The position numbers and the translations under genes were made by a program. 64,000 nt of DNA from Phytopseudomonas dryadis (GTDB taxonomy: Bacteria > Pseudomonadota > Gammaproteobacteria > Pseudomonadales > Pseudomonadaceae), in NCBI RefSeq assembly GCF_004327355.1, contig NZ_QJUM01000014.1, positions 80,468 through 144,467 of the forward strand. The letters are read 5' to 3'. How positions within the stretch are numbered: the first letter of the stretch is position 1; each line of letters opens with the position of its first letter. Under the pieces are notes generated by a model that ran no database searches, had not been told where the DNA came from, and was given only the letters and a program-made list of their open reading frames with translations. Of the stretch, positions 38,929 to 51,397 are shown one piece after another.

Positions 38929-40119
38929 TTACACCACCAGATTTGCCGACGGCGCCAGGCTGTCGATGTAGTCCGACCACGCCTGCAGCATCTCCCGCCG
39001 CTGCTCGGCGTATTCCGCCCTGTTGTAGACGCCGCGCACGCCGCCGATGGTGTGGTTCAGCGCCTTTTCCACCACATCCGAAGGCCAACCCTGTTCGTGC
39101 AGCAGCGTCGAGGCGGTGCGCCGCAGGTCGTGGATGGTGAAGGCGGGGATCTCCTGCCCCTGCAATGACACCTTCAGCGCCTGGTTCAGCGCATTGCTGG
39201 CGAAGGGCTTGGCCAGAGTGCCACGCCCCGGCAACACCCAGGCACTGCTGCTGGCCAGCGGCTTGAGTTCCATGAACAGTGTCTGCGCCTGGGTGGAGAG
39301 GTAGACGATGTGCGGTTTGCCGGTCTTGGAGTTCTCGACCGGGATGTGCCATTCGCCTTCGTCCAGATGCACGTCCTTCCACTGCGCCAGCATCAGTTCG
39401 GACTTGCGCACCAGGGTCATCAGGAGCAACTGGAAGGCGATCTTGAACTGGCGGCGGATGTTGGAGGTTTGCATCGCGCGCAGGAACTGCCGGATTTCGT
39501 CCGGCGTCAGCGCCCGTTCGCGGGCGGCGGCGCGGTAGACGTGCCGCATCGGCAGGGCCATGACCGGGTTGGCCTGGATCAGGCCGCAGGTCAGCGCGTA
39601 ATCGAACATGCGCTTGAGCAGGCCACGCACCTGGCCGGCTGCGGCATCGAAGCCTTGCGCCTTCTTGCGCCAGATGACGCTGCGCACGTCTTCGGCGGTG
39701 ACGTCCCGGACCGGCTTGCTGCCGATGTGCGGCAGGATGTCCTTTTCCAGGTAGCGACGAGGCATGGTCACGTCCTTGCGGTCGCGTGACTGGATGTCCT
39801 TGAAGAAGAGCTCGGCGAACTCGGCCACGGTGGCGTCTTCTGCCCCAGCTACTTTCTCCTGTTGCTTTTTCTGTGCCGGAGACTGGCCCATTGCCACTTG
39901 CTGAGCCGCCTCGTCCCGCTTCAGGCGGGCGTTCTTCAGCGTCAGCGCGGGGTACTTTCCCAGCGTCAGCTTCTCGTACTTGCCGTTCAGCCGGTAGCGG
40001 TAGCGCCAGACGACACCCCCGGTCGGGAAGACCTCCACATACAGCCCCCGGTCGTCGGTGACCGTATAGGTCTTGTTCCTGGGCTTGAGCGCCTTGAGTG
40101 CGGTGTCGGTCAGTGCCAT
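38929..40119 (-). CDS. int: P4-type site-specific integrase of the island
   Basis: 396-residue tyrosine recombinase. N-terminal DUF4102 arm-binding domain (MALTDTALKALKPRNKTYTV), core-binding SAM-like domain, and catalytic domain with Arg in MTLVRKSELMLAQW, HDLRRTASTLLHEQG (H-x-x-R), ALNHTIGGV and the nucleophile in GVYNRAEY. It lies 183 bases from the mnmE stop codon, inside the att repeats, so it is the likely enzyme for integration into mnmE. CTTGGAC repeats in its upstream region are probably its arm sites. Confidence 0.93.
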   Translation of the reverse strand: MALTDTALKALKPRNKTYTVTDDRGLYVEVFPTGGVVWRYRYRLNGKYEKLTLGKYPALTLKNARLKRDEAAQQVAMGQSPAQKKQQEKVAGAEDATVAEFAELFFKDIQSRDRKDVTMPRRYLEKDILPHIGSKPVRDVTAEDVRSVIWRKKAQGFDAAAGQVRGLLKRMFDYALTCGLIQANPVMALPMRHVYRAAARERALTPDEIRQFLRAMQTSNIRRQFKIAFQLLLMTLVRKSELMLAQWKDVHLDEGEWHIPVENSKTGKPHIVYLSTQAQTLFMELKPLASSSAWVLPGRGTLAKPFASNALNQALKVSLQGQEIPAFTIHDLRRTASTLLHEQGWPSDVVEKALNHTIGGVRGVYNRAEYAEQRREMLQAWSDYIDSLAPSANLVV

Positions 40120-40130
40120 CTCATCCCCCG

Positions 40131-40191
40131 TATGTCCAAGTAGAAGGATGGGAAAGAAGAATCCGGCTACTTGGAACCAAACTTGGACATA
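40131..40191. repeat. Arm-type repeats at the integrase end of the island
   Basis: TATGTCCAAGT (40131-40141) and ACTTGGACATA (40181-40191) form a perfect 11-bp inverted repeat. A third partial copy, CTTGGAA, is at 40170-40176. The shared CTTGGAC core matches the repeats at 12985-13052 near the other att copy. The location in the int upstream region also allows autoregulation. Confidence 0.55.
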
Positions 40192-40302
40192 AAATCGAGT
40201 GGCTTTGACTGTATCACCGAATCACTCAGCAGATAAAATCCCTTTATTTATGCGGTTTGTAGGCGAATTACTAGACATCAGTGGATGTCCCTGGACCCCA
40301 CC

Positions 40303-40322
40303 TCACTTCCCGATGCAGAAGC
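40303..40322. other. Attachment site at mnmE (att repeat copy 2)
   Basis: Minus-strand TTCTGCATCGGGAAGTGA (40320-40303) ends with the mnmE stop codon. From memory the SGI1 core in trmE/mnmE is TTCTGTATTGGGAAGTAA, so the site and its placement correspond. mnmE is left intact because the island supplies a replacement 3' end. Confidence 0.85.
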
Positions 40323-41670
40323 TGGAGAAGATGCGCCCGAGCAGGTCATCGGAACTGAAGGCGCCGGTGATCTCGCCCAGCGCCTGCTGCGCCTGGCGCA
40401 GATCCTCGGCGAGCAGCTCGCCGGCGCCGGCCAGGGTCAGTTGTGCGTGGCCATGGTCGAGGTGGCTCTGCGCCTGGCGCAGGGCGTCCAGGTGGCGGCG
40501 GCGGGCGCTGAAGCCGCTTTCGGCGGTCTGCTCGAAGCCCATGCAGGCCTTAAGATGCTCACGCAGCAGCTCTAGTCCGGCGCTGGATTTGGCCGACAGT
40601 GCGAGGCTGACGTGGCCATCGGCACGGGTTTCCATGCGCACCTGCTCCGCGGACAGATCGGCCTTGTTGCGGATCAGGGTGACCCGCGCCGGGTTCGGTC
40701 GCTGCTCGAGAAACTCCGGCCACAGGGCGAAGGGGTCCTGGGCTTCCGGGGCGGTGGAATCCACCACCAGGAGGATGCGATCCGCCTCGCCGATGGCCTT
40801 CAGTGCGCGCTCCACGCCGATGCGCTCGACCTGATCCTCGGTATCGCGCAGGCCGGCGGTATCGACCACGTGCAGGGGCATGCCGTCGATGTGGATATGT
40901 TCGCGCAGCACGTCCCGGGTGGTGCCGGCGACATCGGTGACGATGGCCGCTTCACGGCCGGCCAGGGCGTTGAGCAGACTGGACTTGCCGGCGTTCGGGC
41001 GCCCGGCGATGACCACGGTCATGCCGTCGCGCAGCAGCGCCCCCTGCCCGGCTTCGCGCAGCACTGTGGATAACTGTTCACGGACGCCGTCGAGCAGGCC
41101 CAGTACGTGGCCATCGGCGAGGAAGTCGATTTCCTCTTCGGGAAAGTCGATGGCGGCTTCGACGTAGATGCGCAGGCTGATCAGCCTCTCGGTCAGTTCG
41201 TGCACGCGCCGGGAGAACTCGCCCTGCAACGAACGCACGGCATTGCGCGCCGCCTGCGCCGAGCTGGCCTCGATCAGGTCGGCGATGGCTTCGGCCTGGG
41301 CCAGATCGAGCTTGTCGTTGAGGAAGGCGCGCTCGCTGAATTCGCCGGGACGTGCCTGACGCGCGCCCAGTTCCAGGCAGCGCTGCAGGAGCATGTCCAG
41401 CACCACCGGGCCACCGTGGCCCTGCAGTTCGAGGACGTCTTCGCCGGTGAAGGAGTGCGGCCCGGGGAAGAACAGCAGCAAGCCTTCATCGATGACCTCG
41501 CCCGCATCGTCGTGCCAGGCGCCATAGTGGGCGTGCCGCGGGTTCGGTTCGATGCCGCTGAGGGTGATGGCGATCATCCGTGCGCGCGGGCCGGACACCC
41601 GGACGATACCGACGCCGCCACGGCCCTGGGCGGTGGCGACGGCGGCGATGGTTTCGCGGGACAAGGGCAT
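40303..41670 (-). CDS. mnmE: tRNA modification GTPase MnmE
   Basis: 455-residue GTPase (TrmE) that partners MnmG in cmnm5U34 synthesis. N-terminal tetrahydrofolate-binding domain, then an inserted G domain: [16 protein letters not shown] (P loop), [16 protein letters not shown] (G3), RNKADLS (G4), and the C-terminal catalytic Cys in FSSFCIGK. The start at 41670 has GGAGG upstream and gives the normal length. The last 18 bases are the island attachment site, so the 3' end is technically island-derived but the protein is unchanged in kind. Confidence 0.97.
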   Translation of the reverse strand: MPLSRETIAAVATAQGRGGVGIVRVSGPRARMIAITLSGIEPNPRHAHYGAWHDDAGEVIDEGLLLFFPGPHSFTGEDVLELQGHGGPVVLDMLLQRCLELGARQARPGEFSERAFLNDKLDLAQAEAIADLIEASSAQAARNAVRSLQGEFSRRVHELTERLISLRIYVEAAIDFPEEEIDFLADGHVLGLLDGVREQLSTVLREAGQGALLRDGMTVVIAGRPNAGKSSLLNALAGREAAIVTDVAGTTRDVLREHIHIDGMPLHVVDTAGLRDTEDQVERIGVERALKAIGEADRILLVVDSTAPEAQDPFALWPEFLEQRPNPARVTLIRNKADLSAEQVRMETRADGHVSLALSAKSSAGLELLREHLKACMGFEQTAESGFSARRRHLDALRQAQSHLDHGHAQLTLAGAGELLAEDLRQAQQALGEITGAFSSDDLLGRIFSSFCIGK

Positions 41671-41691
41671 GGCGAACCTCCGAACAGCAGA

Positions 41692-41711
41692 ACGCCCCAC
41701 GGTGGGGGCGT
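41692..41711. terminator. GC-rich hairpin between yidC and mnmE
   Basis: ACGCCCCAC-GGTGGGGGCGT forms a stem of about 8 bp in the 71-base gap. No clear U run follows in the direction of mnmE, so it may only attenuate read-through from yidC. Confidence 0.45.
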
Positions 41712-41741
41712 CCTGTCATGTAGCTGGCGAAGCCTGGTCGA

Positions 41742-43484
41742 TCACGCCTTGGAAGGCTGGCTCGCGGCTTCGATCTTGCGGGTAATGTACCACTGCTGTG
41801 CGATCGACAGGACGTTGTTGACCACCCAGTACAGCACCAGACCCGCCGGGAACCAGAGGAAGAAGAAGGTGAAAATGATCGGCATCATCTTCATCACGCG
41901 GGCCTGCATCGGGTCCGGCGGCGTCGGGTTGAGTTGCTGCTGGATGAACATGGTGGCGCCCATGATGATCGGCAGGATGAAGAACGGATCCTTGATCGAC
42001 AGGTCGGTGATCCACAGGATCCACGGCGCCTGACGCATCTCCACGCTTTCCAGCAGTGTCCAGTACAGGGCCAGGAACACCGGCATCTGTACCAGGATCG
42101 GCAGGCAGCCGCCCAGCGGGTTGATCTTCTCTTTCTTGTACAGCTCCATCATCGCCTGGGACATCTTCTGGCGATCGTCGCCGAACTGTTCCTTGAGCGC
42201 CTGCAGCTTTGGCGATACCGCGCGCATGCGCGCCATCGACTTGTAGCTGGCCGCCGACAGCGGGAAGAACGCCAGCTTGATCAGGATGGTCAGGACAATG
42301 ATCGAGAAGCCCCAGTTACCCAGCAGGCTGTGGATATGTTGCAGCAGCCAGAAGATCGGTTCGGCGAGGAACCACAGGATGCCGTAGTCGACGGTCTTGT
42401 CCAGGCCTGGCGAGAGGTCGGCCAGATCCTTCTGGATCTTCGGTCCGGCATACAGGGTCGCGCTGGCCTGCGCCTCGGCCCCGGCGGGGATGTTCAGGGC
42501 CGGGCCGGTATAACCGATGATGTAGTTGCCCTGGCTGTCCTTGCGTGTCTGCACCAGATTGCTGTCGTCCTGCGCCGGGATCCAGGCGGTGACGAAGTAG
42601 TGTTGCAGCCAGGCGATCCAGCCACCCTGTACGGTTTCCTTGAGCCCCTGCTTGTCGATGTCTTTCATCGACACCTTGGTGTAGGGCTTTTCTGCCGTCC
42701 ACAGGGCCGCACCCAGGTAGGTGGCGGTGCCGGTGGCGGTGCTGGAGGAAGGGTCGCCGCTGTTGTCACGCTTGAGCTGGGCGAACAGGTTGCCGCGCCA
42801 GACCGCGTCGCTCTGGTTGTTGATCAGGTAGGTGACCTCGATCTGGTAACCGTTGCCGTTGATGCAACCGGCTTTCTTCTGTTCCAGTTCCTTGGCCGAA
42901 CACTGTGCGTTGAGGCCACGGTGGAAGGTGAAGCGCTTGATGTAGTCGACCCCGGCTTCGCTGAAGTTCAGGTCGACGACCAGGGTGTCCTGACCGTCGG
43001 CCAGCTGATAGACGCGTTGCTCGCTGTTGTACAGGGGACGGCCGTTGGCGCGGGCATCGGGGCCGTTGGCGCCGGTCAGGCCGCTTTGCGCCAGGTACAG
43101 GCGCTCGCTGCCATTGTCGAACAACTGGAAGGGAACGTCGGGACGATCCTGGCGCCGCGGGTAGTGCGGCAGTTGCAGACGTACCACATCGCCGCCGCGG
43201 GGATCGATGGCCAGATCCAGCACGTCGGTCTTCACCTGGATCAGGTCCTCGCTGATCGCGGCGGCCGCCACCGGGCTCGGTTCGCTGCCATCGGCAGTCG
43301 CCGTGGGGACATCGTCGCTGCTGGCGACGGAAGCCGTCTCGGGCAGGCTGGGCACGGCTGCTTTGCTGGTGGAAGCTGTCTGAGTCGGCAGGGCTGCTTG
43401 GCCGTAGTCCTGGTTCCATTGGAGAACCATCATGTAGGACACGACTGCCAGGGCGACGATCAGGATCGAGCGTTGAATATCCAT
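41742..43484 (-). CDS. yidC: Membrane protein insertase YidC
   Basis: 580 residues. N-terminal signal-anchor (SILIVALAVVSYMMVLQW), a large periplasmic P1 beta-sandwich domain, then the conserved five-helix insertase core (WGFSIIVLTILIKLAFFPLS; LGGCLPILVQMPVFLALY; FTFFFLWFPAGLVLYWVVN). It inserts membrane proteins alone or with SecYEG, including the F0 c subunit encoded in this window. It starts 2 bases after yidD in the rpmH–rnpA–yidD–yidC order. Confidence 0.97.
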   Translation of the reverse strand: MDIQRSILIVALAVVSYMMVLQWNQDYGQAALPTQTASTSKAAVPSLPETASVASSDDVPTATADGSEPSPVAAAAISEDLIQVKTDVLDLAIDPRGGDVVRLQLPHYPRRQDRPDVPFQLFDNGSERLYLAQSGLTGANGPDARANGRPLYNSEQRVYQLADGQDTLVVDLNFSEAGVDYIKRFTFHRGLNAQCSAKELEQKKAGCINGNGYQIEVTYLINNQSDAVWRGNLFAQLKRDNSGDPSSSTATGTATYLGAALWTAEKPYTKVSMKDIDKQGLKETVQGGWIAWLQHYFVTAWIPAQDDSNLVQTRKDSQGNYIIGYTGPALNIPAGAEAQASATLYAGPKIQKDLADLSPGLDKTVDYGILWFLAEPIFWLLQHIHSLLGNWGFSIIVLTILIKLAFFPLSAASYKSMARMRAVSPKLQALKEQFGDDRQKMSQAMMELYKKEKINPLGGCLPILVQMPVFLALYWTLLESVEMRQAPWILWITDLSIKDPFFILPIIMGATMFIQQQLNPTPPDPMQARVMKMMPIIFTFFFLWFPAGLVLYWVVNNVLSIAQQWYITRKIEAASQPSKA

Positions 43485-43486
43485 GA

Positions 43487-43732
43487 TTATTCGGCCATCG
43501 AAGAGGAACGGGAGTTTTTTGCGAGGGGCACCGGATCGTAGCCACCAGGGTGCCAGGGATGGCAGCGCCCCAGGCGACGAACGGTCAGCCAGCCACCACG
43601 CAGGACGCCATGGTGTTCGATGGCTTCAAGCGCGTAGCAGGAACAGGTGGGATAGAAACGACAATGACTGGCCATCAGAGGGCTGATGGCGTACCGGTAG
43701 AACTGGATTGAAGCCAGGGCCAGTTTACGCAT
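43487..43732 (-). CDS. yidD: Membrane protein insertion efficiency factor YidD
   Basis: 81 residues with the conserved cysteine-rich block [20 protein letters not shown] and [18 protein letters not shown]. It is an amphipathic, membrane-associated helper of YidC-dependent insertion. The start overlaps the end of rnpA by 8 bases, the arrangement seen in most gammaproteobacteria. Confidence 0.95.
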   Translation of the reverse strand: MRKLALASIQFYRYAISPLMASHCRFYPTCSCYALEAIEHHGVLRGGWLTVRRLGRCHPWHPGGYDPVPLAKNSRSSSMAE

Positions 43733-44132
43733 GGGGATTGTCGTTCACCCCGGTCTGGGCATCGGCGGCCTGTGGGCTTGGCTTGCTGCGGGCGAGGCGT
43801 TTCCACAGCTTGCCGAACTGCTGTGCCAGTTCGGCATTCTGCAAGTCGCCCAAGCCTTTACGCGCGACCACCACGATGTCCCAGCCCACCAGGTTGTCCT
43901 GGTTGAGGCGGAACGATTCGCGAATCTGGCGTTTCAGGCGATTGCGCTCAACCGAGAGCTTGACGCTCTTCTTGCCGATCACCAGCCCCAGGCGTGGGTG
44001 ATCGAGCTCATTGTTGCGCGCAAGCAGCAGGACATTTTTGCCCGGCGCTTTGCCGCTGGGGGAGTCGAAGACTGCCTTGAACTGCCGGGGTGTAAGCAGA
44101 CGCTTTTCCCGGCCGAAGCCTCGACTCACCAC
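43725..44132 (-). CDS. rnpA: Ribonuclease P protein component
   Basis: 135 residues. The protein cofactor of RNase P for 5' maturation of tRNA precursors. The RNP signature [19 protein letters not shown] is present and the N-terminal [16 protein letters not shown] is typical. It follows rpmH by 12 bases. Confidence 0.97.
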   Translation of the reverse strand: MVSRGFGREKRLLTPRQFKAVFDSPSGKAPGKNVLLLARNNELDHPRLGLVIGKKSVKLSVERNRLKRQIRESFRLNQDNLVGWDIVVVARKGLGDLQNAELAQQFGKLWKRLARSKPSPQAADAQTGVNDNPHA

Positions 44133-44144
44133 AAGACTGGAAAA

Positions 44145-44279
44145 TCAGACAGTGAGGCGAGCACGGCCCTTGGCGCGGCGACGCGACAGGACGGCGCGGC
44201 CGTTCTTGGTAGCCATGCGAGCACGGAAACCGTGGGTACGAGCGCGTTTGATGGTGCTGGGTTGGAAAGTGCGTTTCAT
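44145..44279 (-). CDS. rpmH: 50S ribosomal protein L34
   Basis: 44 residues, very basic: [20 protein letters not shown] at the start and [12 protein letters not shown] at the end, identical in layout to other Pseudomonas L34. First gene of the rpmH–rnpA–yidD–yidC run, transcribed away from oriC from the promoter at 44339-44367. Confidence 0.97.
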   Translation of the reverse strand: MKRTFQPSTIKRARTHGFRARMATKNGRAVLSRRRAKGRARLTV

Positions 44280-44338
44280 GGTGCGGTACCTGGTAATCGA
44301 CAACGGGCCGGAATGGCCCCCGTTTTAAGAGACCGGCG

Positions 44339-44367
44339 ATTCTAGAGAAAGCCGGAGGCCAGGTCAA
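44339..44367 (-). promoter_or_regulatory. Sigma-70-type promoter of rpmH
   Basis: Minus-strand TTGACC (44367-44362), 17-base spacer, TAGAAT (44344-44339). It points to rpmH with a leader of about 55 bases. Confidence 0.75.
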
Positions 44368-44379
44368 TTTCCAACCAGA

Positions 44380-44724
44380 CCTTTTACGCAGATAAGAAAT
44401 ATAAAGAAGAGAATATTTAAAGATGTTTTATGGTGTTAATAATGCTTAGGCAGCCAGCTGGCTGTGAATAAGTCAATGCAGGCCAGTGTTGGCGCAGAGT
44501 CTGGCGAGTGACAAGTCTGTTCAGAAGCGGTGACGTGGCTGTGTGGCCCCCGGGCATAAGCTGAGGATGGATCGTGCTTTTATCCACAGGGCGGTTATGC
44601 CAGGGCTTATCCGCAGGCTTGTACCCCGTCCCCAGGCGTTGTTATCCACAGCTTTCAGATGGGGCTGGCAAGCGCAATAACGTATTGATTTAGCATGGCC
44701 TGATTGTCTCTTACGTGTGGATAA
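44380..44724. other. oriC: Chromosomal replication origin oriC
   Basis: Between divergent rpmH and dnaA. DnaA boxes: TTATTCACA (minus, 44471-44463), TTATCCACA (plus, 44580-44588), TTATCCACA (plus, 44642-44650), TTATCCACA (minus, 44724-44716), plus the weaker TTATCCGCA near 44608. The AT-rich stretch 44388-44445 (TATAAAGAAGAGAATATTTA) is the likely unwinding element. The stretch 44280-44790 holds no gene. Confidence 0.92.
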
Positions 44725-44746
44725 CTCGTCTTTTGGGGGCTACAAT
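44716..44746 (+). promoter_or_regulatory. Probable dnaA promoter with overlapping DnaA box
   Basis: TACAAT (44741-44746) is a good -10. The -35 region is poor and coincides with a perfect DnaA box (44716-44724), consistent with DnaA autoregulation. Confidence 0.45.
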
Positions 44747-44790
44747 GGCGACTGTTTTTGCCTCACCTGCCTTTCGATTAGGGGATGTCC

Positions 44791-46275
44791 GTGTCCGTGG
44801 AACTTTGGCAGCAGTGCGTGGAGCTTCTGCGCGATGAACTGCCTGCCCAGCAATTCAACACCTGGATCCGTCCACTACAGATAGAAGCCGAAGGCGACGA
44901 GCTGCGTGTCTACGCGCCCAATCGTTTCGTACTCGACTGGGTCAATGAAAAGTACATGAGCCGCCTGCTCGAGCTGCTCGGCGAGCGCGCCAATGGCATG
45001 CTTCCCGCCATTTCCCTGTTAATAGGCAGCAGGCGCAGTTCCGCCCCCAGAGCGGTACTGACGCCTTCGCCGCCGGTATCCAACTACCACAGCGCGCCGG
45101 CCCCGGCGCCCCAGGCCAACCCGGCCCCACCCGCCCGGCCGCCGGCCCTGAGCGAGCCGTCGCGGGCCAGCTTCGACCCGATGGCCGGGGCGGCCGCCAG
45201 CGTGGCGCCGGCGCGCAGCGAACGCACGGTGCAGGTCGAAGGGGGGCTCAAGCACACCAGCTACCTCAACCGCACCTTCACCTTCGACAATTTCGTCGAG
45301 GGCAAGTCCAACCAGTTGGCGCGTGCCGCAGCCTGGCAGGTCGCGGACAACCCCAAGCACGGATACAACCCGCTGTTCCTGTATGGCGGCGTCGGCCTGG
45401 GCAAGACTCACCTGATGCACGCGGTGGGTAATCACCTGCTGGCCAAGAACCCCAACGCCAAGGTCGTGTACCTGCACTCCGAGCGCTTCGTGGCGGACAT
45501 GGTCAAGGCGCTGCAGCTCAACGCCATCAACGAATTCAAGCGCTTCTACCGCTCGGTGGATGCGCTGCTGATCGATGACATCCAGTTCTTCGCCAAGAAG
45601 GAGCGCTCCCAGGAGGAGTTCTTCCATACCTTCAACGCCCTGCTCGAGGGCGGTCAGCAGGTGATTCTCACCAGCGATCGCTACCCCAAGGAAATCGAGG
45701 GCCTGGAAGAGCGGCTGAAGTCGCGCTTCGGCTGGGGGCTGACCGTGGCCGTGGAGCCGCCCGAGCTGGAAACCCGTGTGGCGATCCTGATGAAGAAGGC
45801 CGACCAGGCCAAGGTCGACCTGCCCCACGACGCGGCGTTCTTCATCGCCCAGCGCATCCGTTCCAACGTGCGTGAGCTGGAAGGCGCGTTGAAGCGGGTG
45901 ATCGCCCACTCGCACTTCATGGGCCGCGACATCACCATCGAGTTGATCCGCGAGTCGCTCAAGGATCTGTTGGCGCTGCAGGACAAGTTGGTCAGCATCG
46001 ACAATATCCAGCGCACCACGGCCGAGTACTACAAGATCAAGATTTCCGACTTGCTGTCCAAGCGTCGCTCGCGCTCCATCGCGCGGCCGCGTCAGGTTGC
46101 GATGGCCTTGTCCAAGGAACTGACCAACCACAGCCTGCCGGAAATCGGTGTGGCCTTCGGTGGGCGCGATCACACCACGGTATTGCACGCATGCCGTAAG
46201 ATTGCTGAACTTAGGGAATCCGACGCGGATATCCGCGAGGACTACAAGAACCTGCTGCGTACACTGACCACTTGA
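44791..46275 (+). CDS. dnaA: Chromosomal replication initiator DnaA
   Basis: 494 residues from GTG 44791 (AGGGG about 6 bases upstream; starts [20 protein letters not shown] like other Pseudomonas DnaA). An ATG at 44785 adds two residues but would touch the ribosome site. Domain I, a Pro/Ala-rich linker (~100-150), AAA+ domain with [15 protein letters not shown] and [13 protein letters not shown], and the C-terminal box-binding signature [15 protein letters not shown]. Head of dnaA–dnaN–recF–gyrB. Confidence 0.97.
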   Translation: MSVELWQQCVELLRDELPAQQFNTWIRPLQIEAEGDELRVYAPNRFVLDWVNEKYMSRLLELLGERANGMLPAISLLIGSRRSSAPRAVLTPSPPVSNYHSAPAPAPQANPAPPARPPALSEPSRASFDPMAGAAASVAPARSERTVQVEGGLKHTSYLNRTFTFDNFVEGKSNQLARAAAWQVADNPKHGYNPLFLYGGVGLGKTHLMHAVGNHLLAKNPNAKVVYLHSERFVADMVKALQLNAINEFKRFYRSVDALLIDDIQFFAKKERSQEEFFHTFNALLEGGQQVILTSDRYPKEIEGLEERLKSRFGWGLTVAVEPPELETRVAILMKKADQAKVDLPHDAAFFIAQRIRSNVRELEGALKRVIAHSHFMGRDITIELIRESLKDLLALQDKLVSIDNIQRTTAEYYKIKISDLLSKRRSRSIARPRQVAMALSKELTNHSLPEIGVAFGGRDHTTVLHACRKIAELRESDADIREDYKNLLRTLTT

Positions 46276-46310
46276 TACGCAACTTCATGCACGAGGCAAG
46301 GGACTAGACC

Positions 46311-47414
46311 ATGCACTTCACCATTCAACGCGAAGCCCTGTTGAAACCCCTGCAACTGGTCGCCGGCGTCGTGGAACGCCGCCAGACCTTGCCGGTTCTG
46401 TCCAACGTTCTGCTGGTCGTCGAAGGCCAGCAGCTGTCGCTGACCGGTACCGACCTCGAGGTCGAGCTGGTCGGGCGCGTCGCTCTGGAAGACGCCGCCG
46501 AACCCGGTGAGATCACCGTGCCGGCGCGCAAGCTGATGGACATCTGCAAGAGCCTGCCAAACGACGCGCTGATCGACATCCGTGTCGACGAGCAGAAACT
46601 GCTGGTCAAGGCCGGACGCAGTCGTTTCACCCTGTCCACCCTGCCGGCCAACGATTTCCCGACCGTCGAAGAAGGACCGGGTTCGCTGACCTTCAGCCTG
46701 GTGCAGAGCAAGCTGCGGCGCCTGATCGAGCGCACCAGTTTCGCCATGGCCCAGCAGGACGTGCGCTACTACCTCAACGGCATGCTGCTGGAAGTCCAGA
46801 CCGGCGTGCTGCGCGCGGTGGCCACCGATGGTCACCGTCTGGCCATGTGTTCCATGGAGGCCGCCATCGAGCAGGTCGAACGCCACCAGGTGATCGTGCC
46901 GCGCAAGGGCATCCTGGAATTGGCGCGCCTGCTCACCGAGCAGGACGGTAGCGTCAGCATCGTCCTCGGCCAGCACCATATCCGCGCGACCACCGGTGAA
47001 TTCACCTTCACCTCGAAACTGGTCGATGGCAAGTTCCCCGATTACGAGCGCGTGCTGCCCCGTGGGGGCGACAAGCTGGTGGTGGCCGACCGTCAGGGGC
47101 TGCGCGAGGCGTTCAGCCGTACCGCCATCCTCTCCAACGAGAAGTACCGCGGCATTCGTCTGCAACTGGCGGCCGGCCTGCTGAAGATCCAGGCCAACAA
47201 CCCGGAGCAGGAAGAAGCCGAGGAAGAGATCGCCATCGAGTACAACGGCGGTGCGCTGGAGATCGGTTTCAACGTCAGCTACCTGCTCGACGTGCTGGGC
47301 GTGATGACCACCGAGCAGGTTCGCCTGATCCTGTCCGACGCCAACAGCAGTGCCCTGGTGCAGGAAGCCGACAACGACGACTCGGCCTACGTCGTCATGC
47401 CGATGCGCCTGTAA
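46311..47414 (+). CDS. dnaN: DNA polymerase III beta sliding clamp
   Basis: 367 residues. [20 protein letters not shown] is the typical start, and the C-terminus [20 protein letters not shown] with MRL-stop is the conserved clamp end. Homodimeric ring that tethers Pol III and other enzymes to DNA. It lies 35 bases after dnaA. Confidence 0.98.
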   Translation: MHFTIQREALLKPLQLVAGVVERRQTLPVLSNVLLVVEGQQLSLTGTDLEVELVGRVALEDAAEPGEITVPARKLMDICKSLPNDALIDIRVDEQKLLVKAGRSRFTLSTLPANDFPTVEEGPGSLTFSLVQSKLRRLIERTSFAMAQQDVRYYLNGMLLEVQTGVLRAVATDGHRLAMCSMEAAIEQVERHQVIVPRKGILELARLLTEQDGSVSIVLGQHHIRATTGEFTFTSKLVDGKFPDYERVLPRGGDKLVVADRQGLREAFSRTAILSNEKYRGIRLQLAAGLLKIQANNPEQEEAEEEIAIEYNGGALEIGFNVSYLLDVLGVMTTEQVRLILSDANSSALVQEADNDDSAYVVMPMRL

Positions 47415-47454
47415 TCGCCACTCCCTTGGCCTTGAACAGGCTAGGCTGTACTCC

Positions 47455-47509
47455 AATCAGCTTTGGCATGTACGGTTCCCCTCCGGATCCGCTACAGCCA
47501 AAGCTGATT
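47455..47509. promoter_or_regulatory. 13-bp inverted repeat between dnaN and recF
   Basis: AATCAGCTTTGGC (47455-47467) and GCCAAAGCTGATT (47497-47509) are exact reverse complements around a 29-base loop, in the 142-base gap before recF. It could attenuate or process the transcript; no U run is visible. Confidence 0.45.
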
Positions 47510-47556
47510 TCGTTTGGGCAGCCCTCCGTTCGTTACCTTTATCCACGGCCTGCTTC

Positions 47557-51080
<3,524 letters not shown>

Positions 51081-51100
51081 TGCCTGTGTAGGTGTGTATG

Positions 51101-51138
51101 ACCCCAGTGGATCATGGATCTCCTGGGGTTTTCTTTTG
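51101..51138 (+). terminator. Rho-independent terminator of gyrB
   Basis: ACCCCAG (51101-51107) pairs with CTGGGGT (51123-51129), followed by TTTCTTTT. It lies 20 bases after the gyrB stop. Confidence 0.85.
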
Positions 51139-51157
51139 GCTGCTCGAGACGCTTTGA

Positions 51158-51367
51158 GACGATGAGCTTAAGATCCGGGCTTACCGTGAGCTGGAAAAGC
51201 TCGGCGTCACCCCTTCCGAGCTGATGCGCCAAGCCTTGCAGTATGTGGCCGAGCGCGGCCAACTGCCCTTTCGTCCGGTGCTGATGAGCGAGGAAGATGA
51301 GGTGTTGATCGCGCACCTTGCGCGAACGTCTGGCAGCTTCTCAGCGCGTGAAGCTTGCGCTGGCTGA
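51158..51367 (+). pseudogene. Truncated RelB/DinJ-family antitoxin remnant
   Basis: Translation from 51158 gives DDELKIRAYRELEKLGVTPS, then ELMRQALQYVAERGQLPFRP, close to the RelB/DinJ pattern. An in-frame stop (TGA 51155-51157) lies immediately before, no start codon or N-terminal ribbon remains, and no toxin gene follows. The C-terminus ends EACAG-stop and may be shifted relative to the intact protein. A broken toxin–antitoxin relic is the best reading. Confidence 0.55.
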
Positions 51368-51397
51368 TCTATAGTTCGATGGGCGGACACTGCTTCA

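Larger units (their letters stand above)
12909..40322. mobile_element. 27.4-kb genomic island integrated in the 3' end of mnmE
   Basis: The island is bounded by 20-bp direct repeats (12909-12928 and 40303-40322) that differ at one base and include the mnmE stop codon. A P4-type integrase sits just inside the mnmE-proximal end, and CTTGGAC arm-type repeats lie inside both ends. Contents are a replication-type gene, a second integrase, a lone HigA and an eight-gene helicase/methyltransferase operon with an RHH regulator. The target (last codons of mnmE) is that of SGI1-type islands. The Rhs region 8.3-12.7 kb lies outside these ends, between the island and mnmG. Confidence 0.85.

Noticed and set aside
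44785..44790. ATG 44785 as dnaA start
   Set aside because: It abuts the AGGGG ribosome site. GTG 44791 has correct spacing and matches other Pseudomonas DnaA N-termini.
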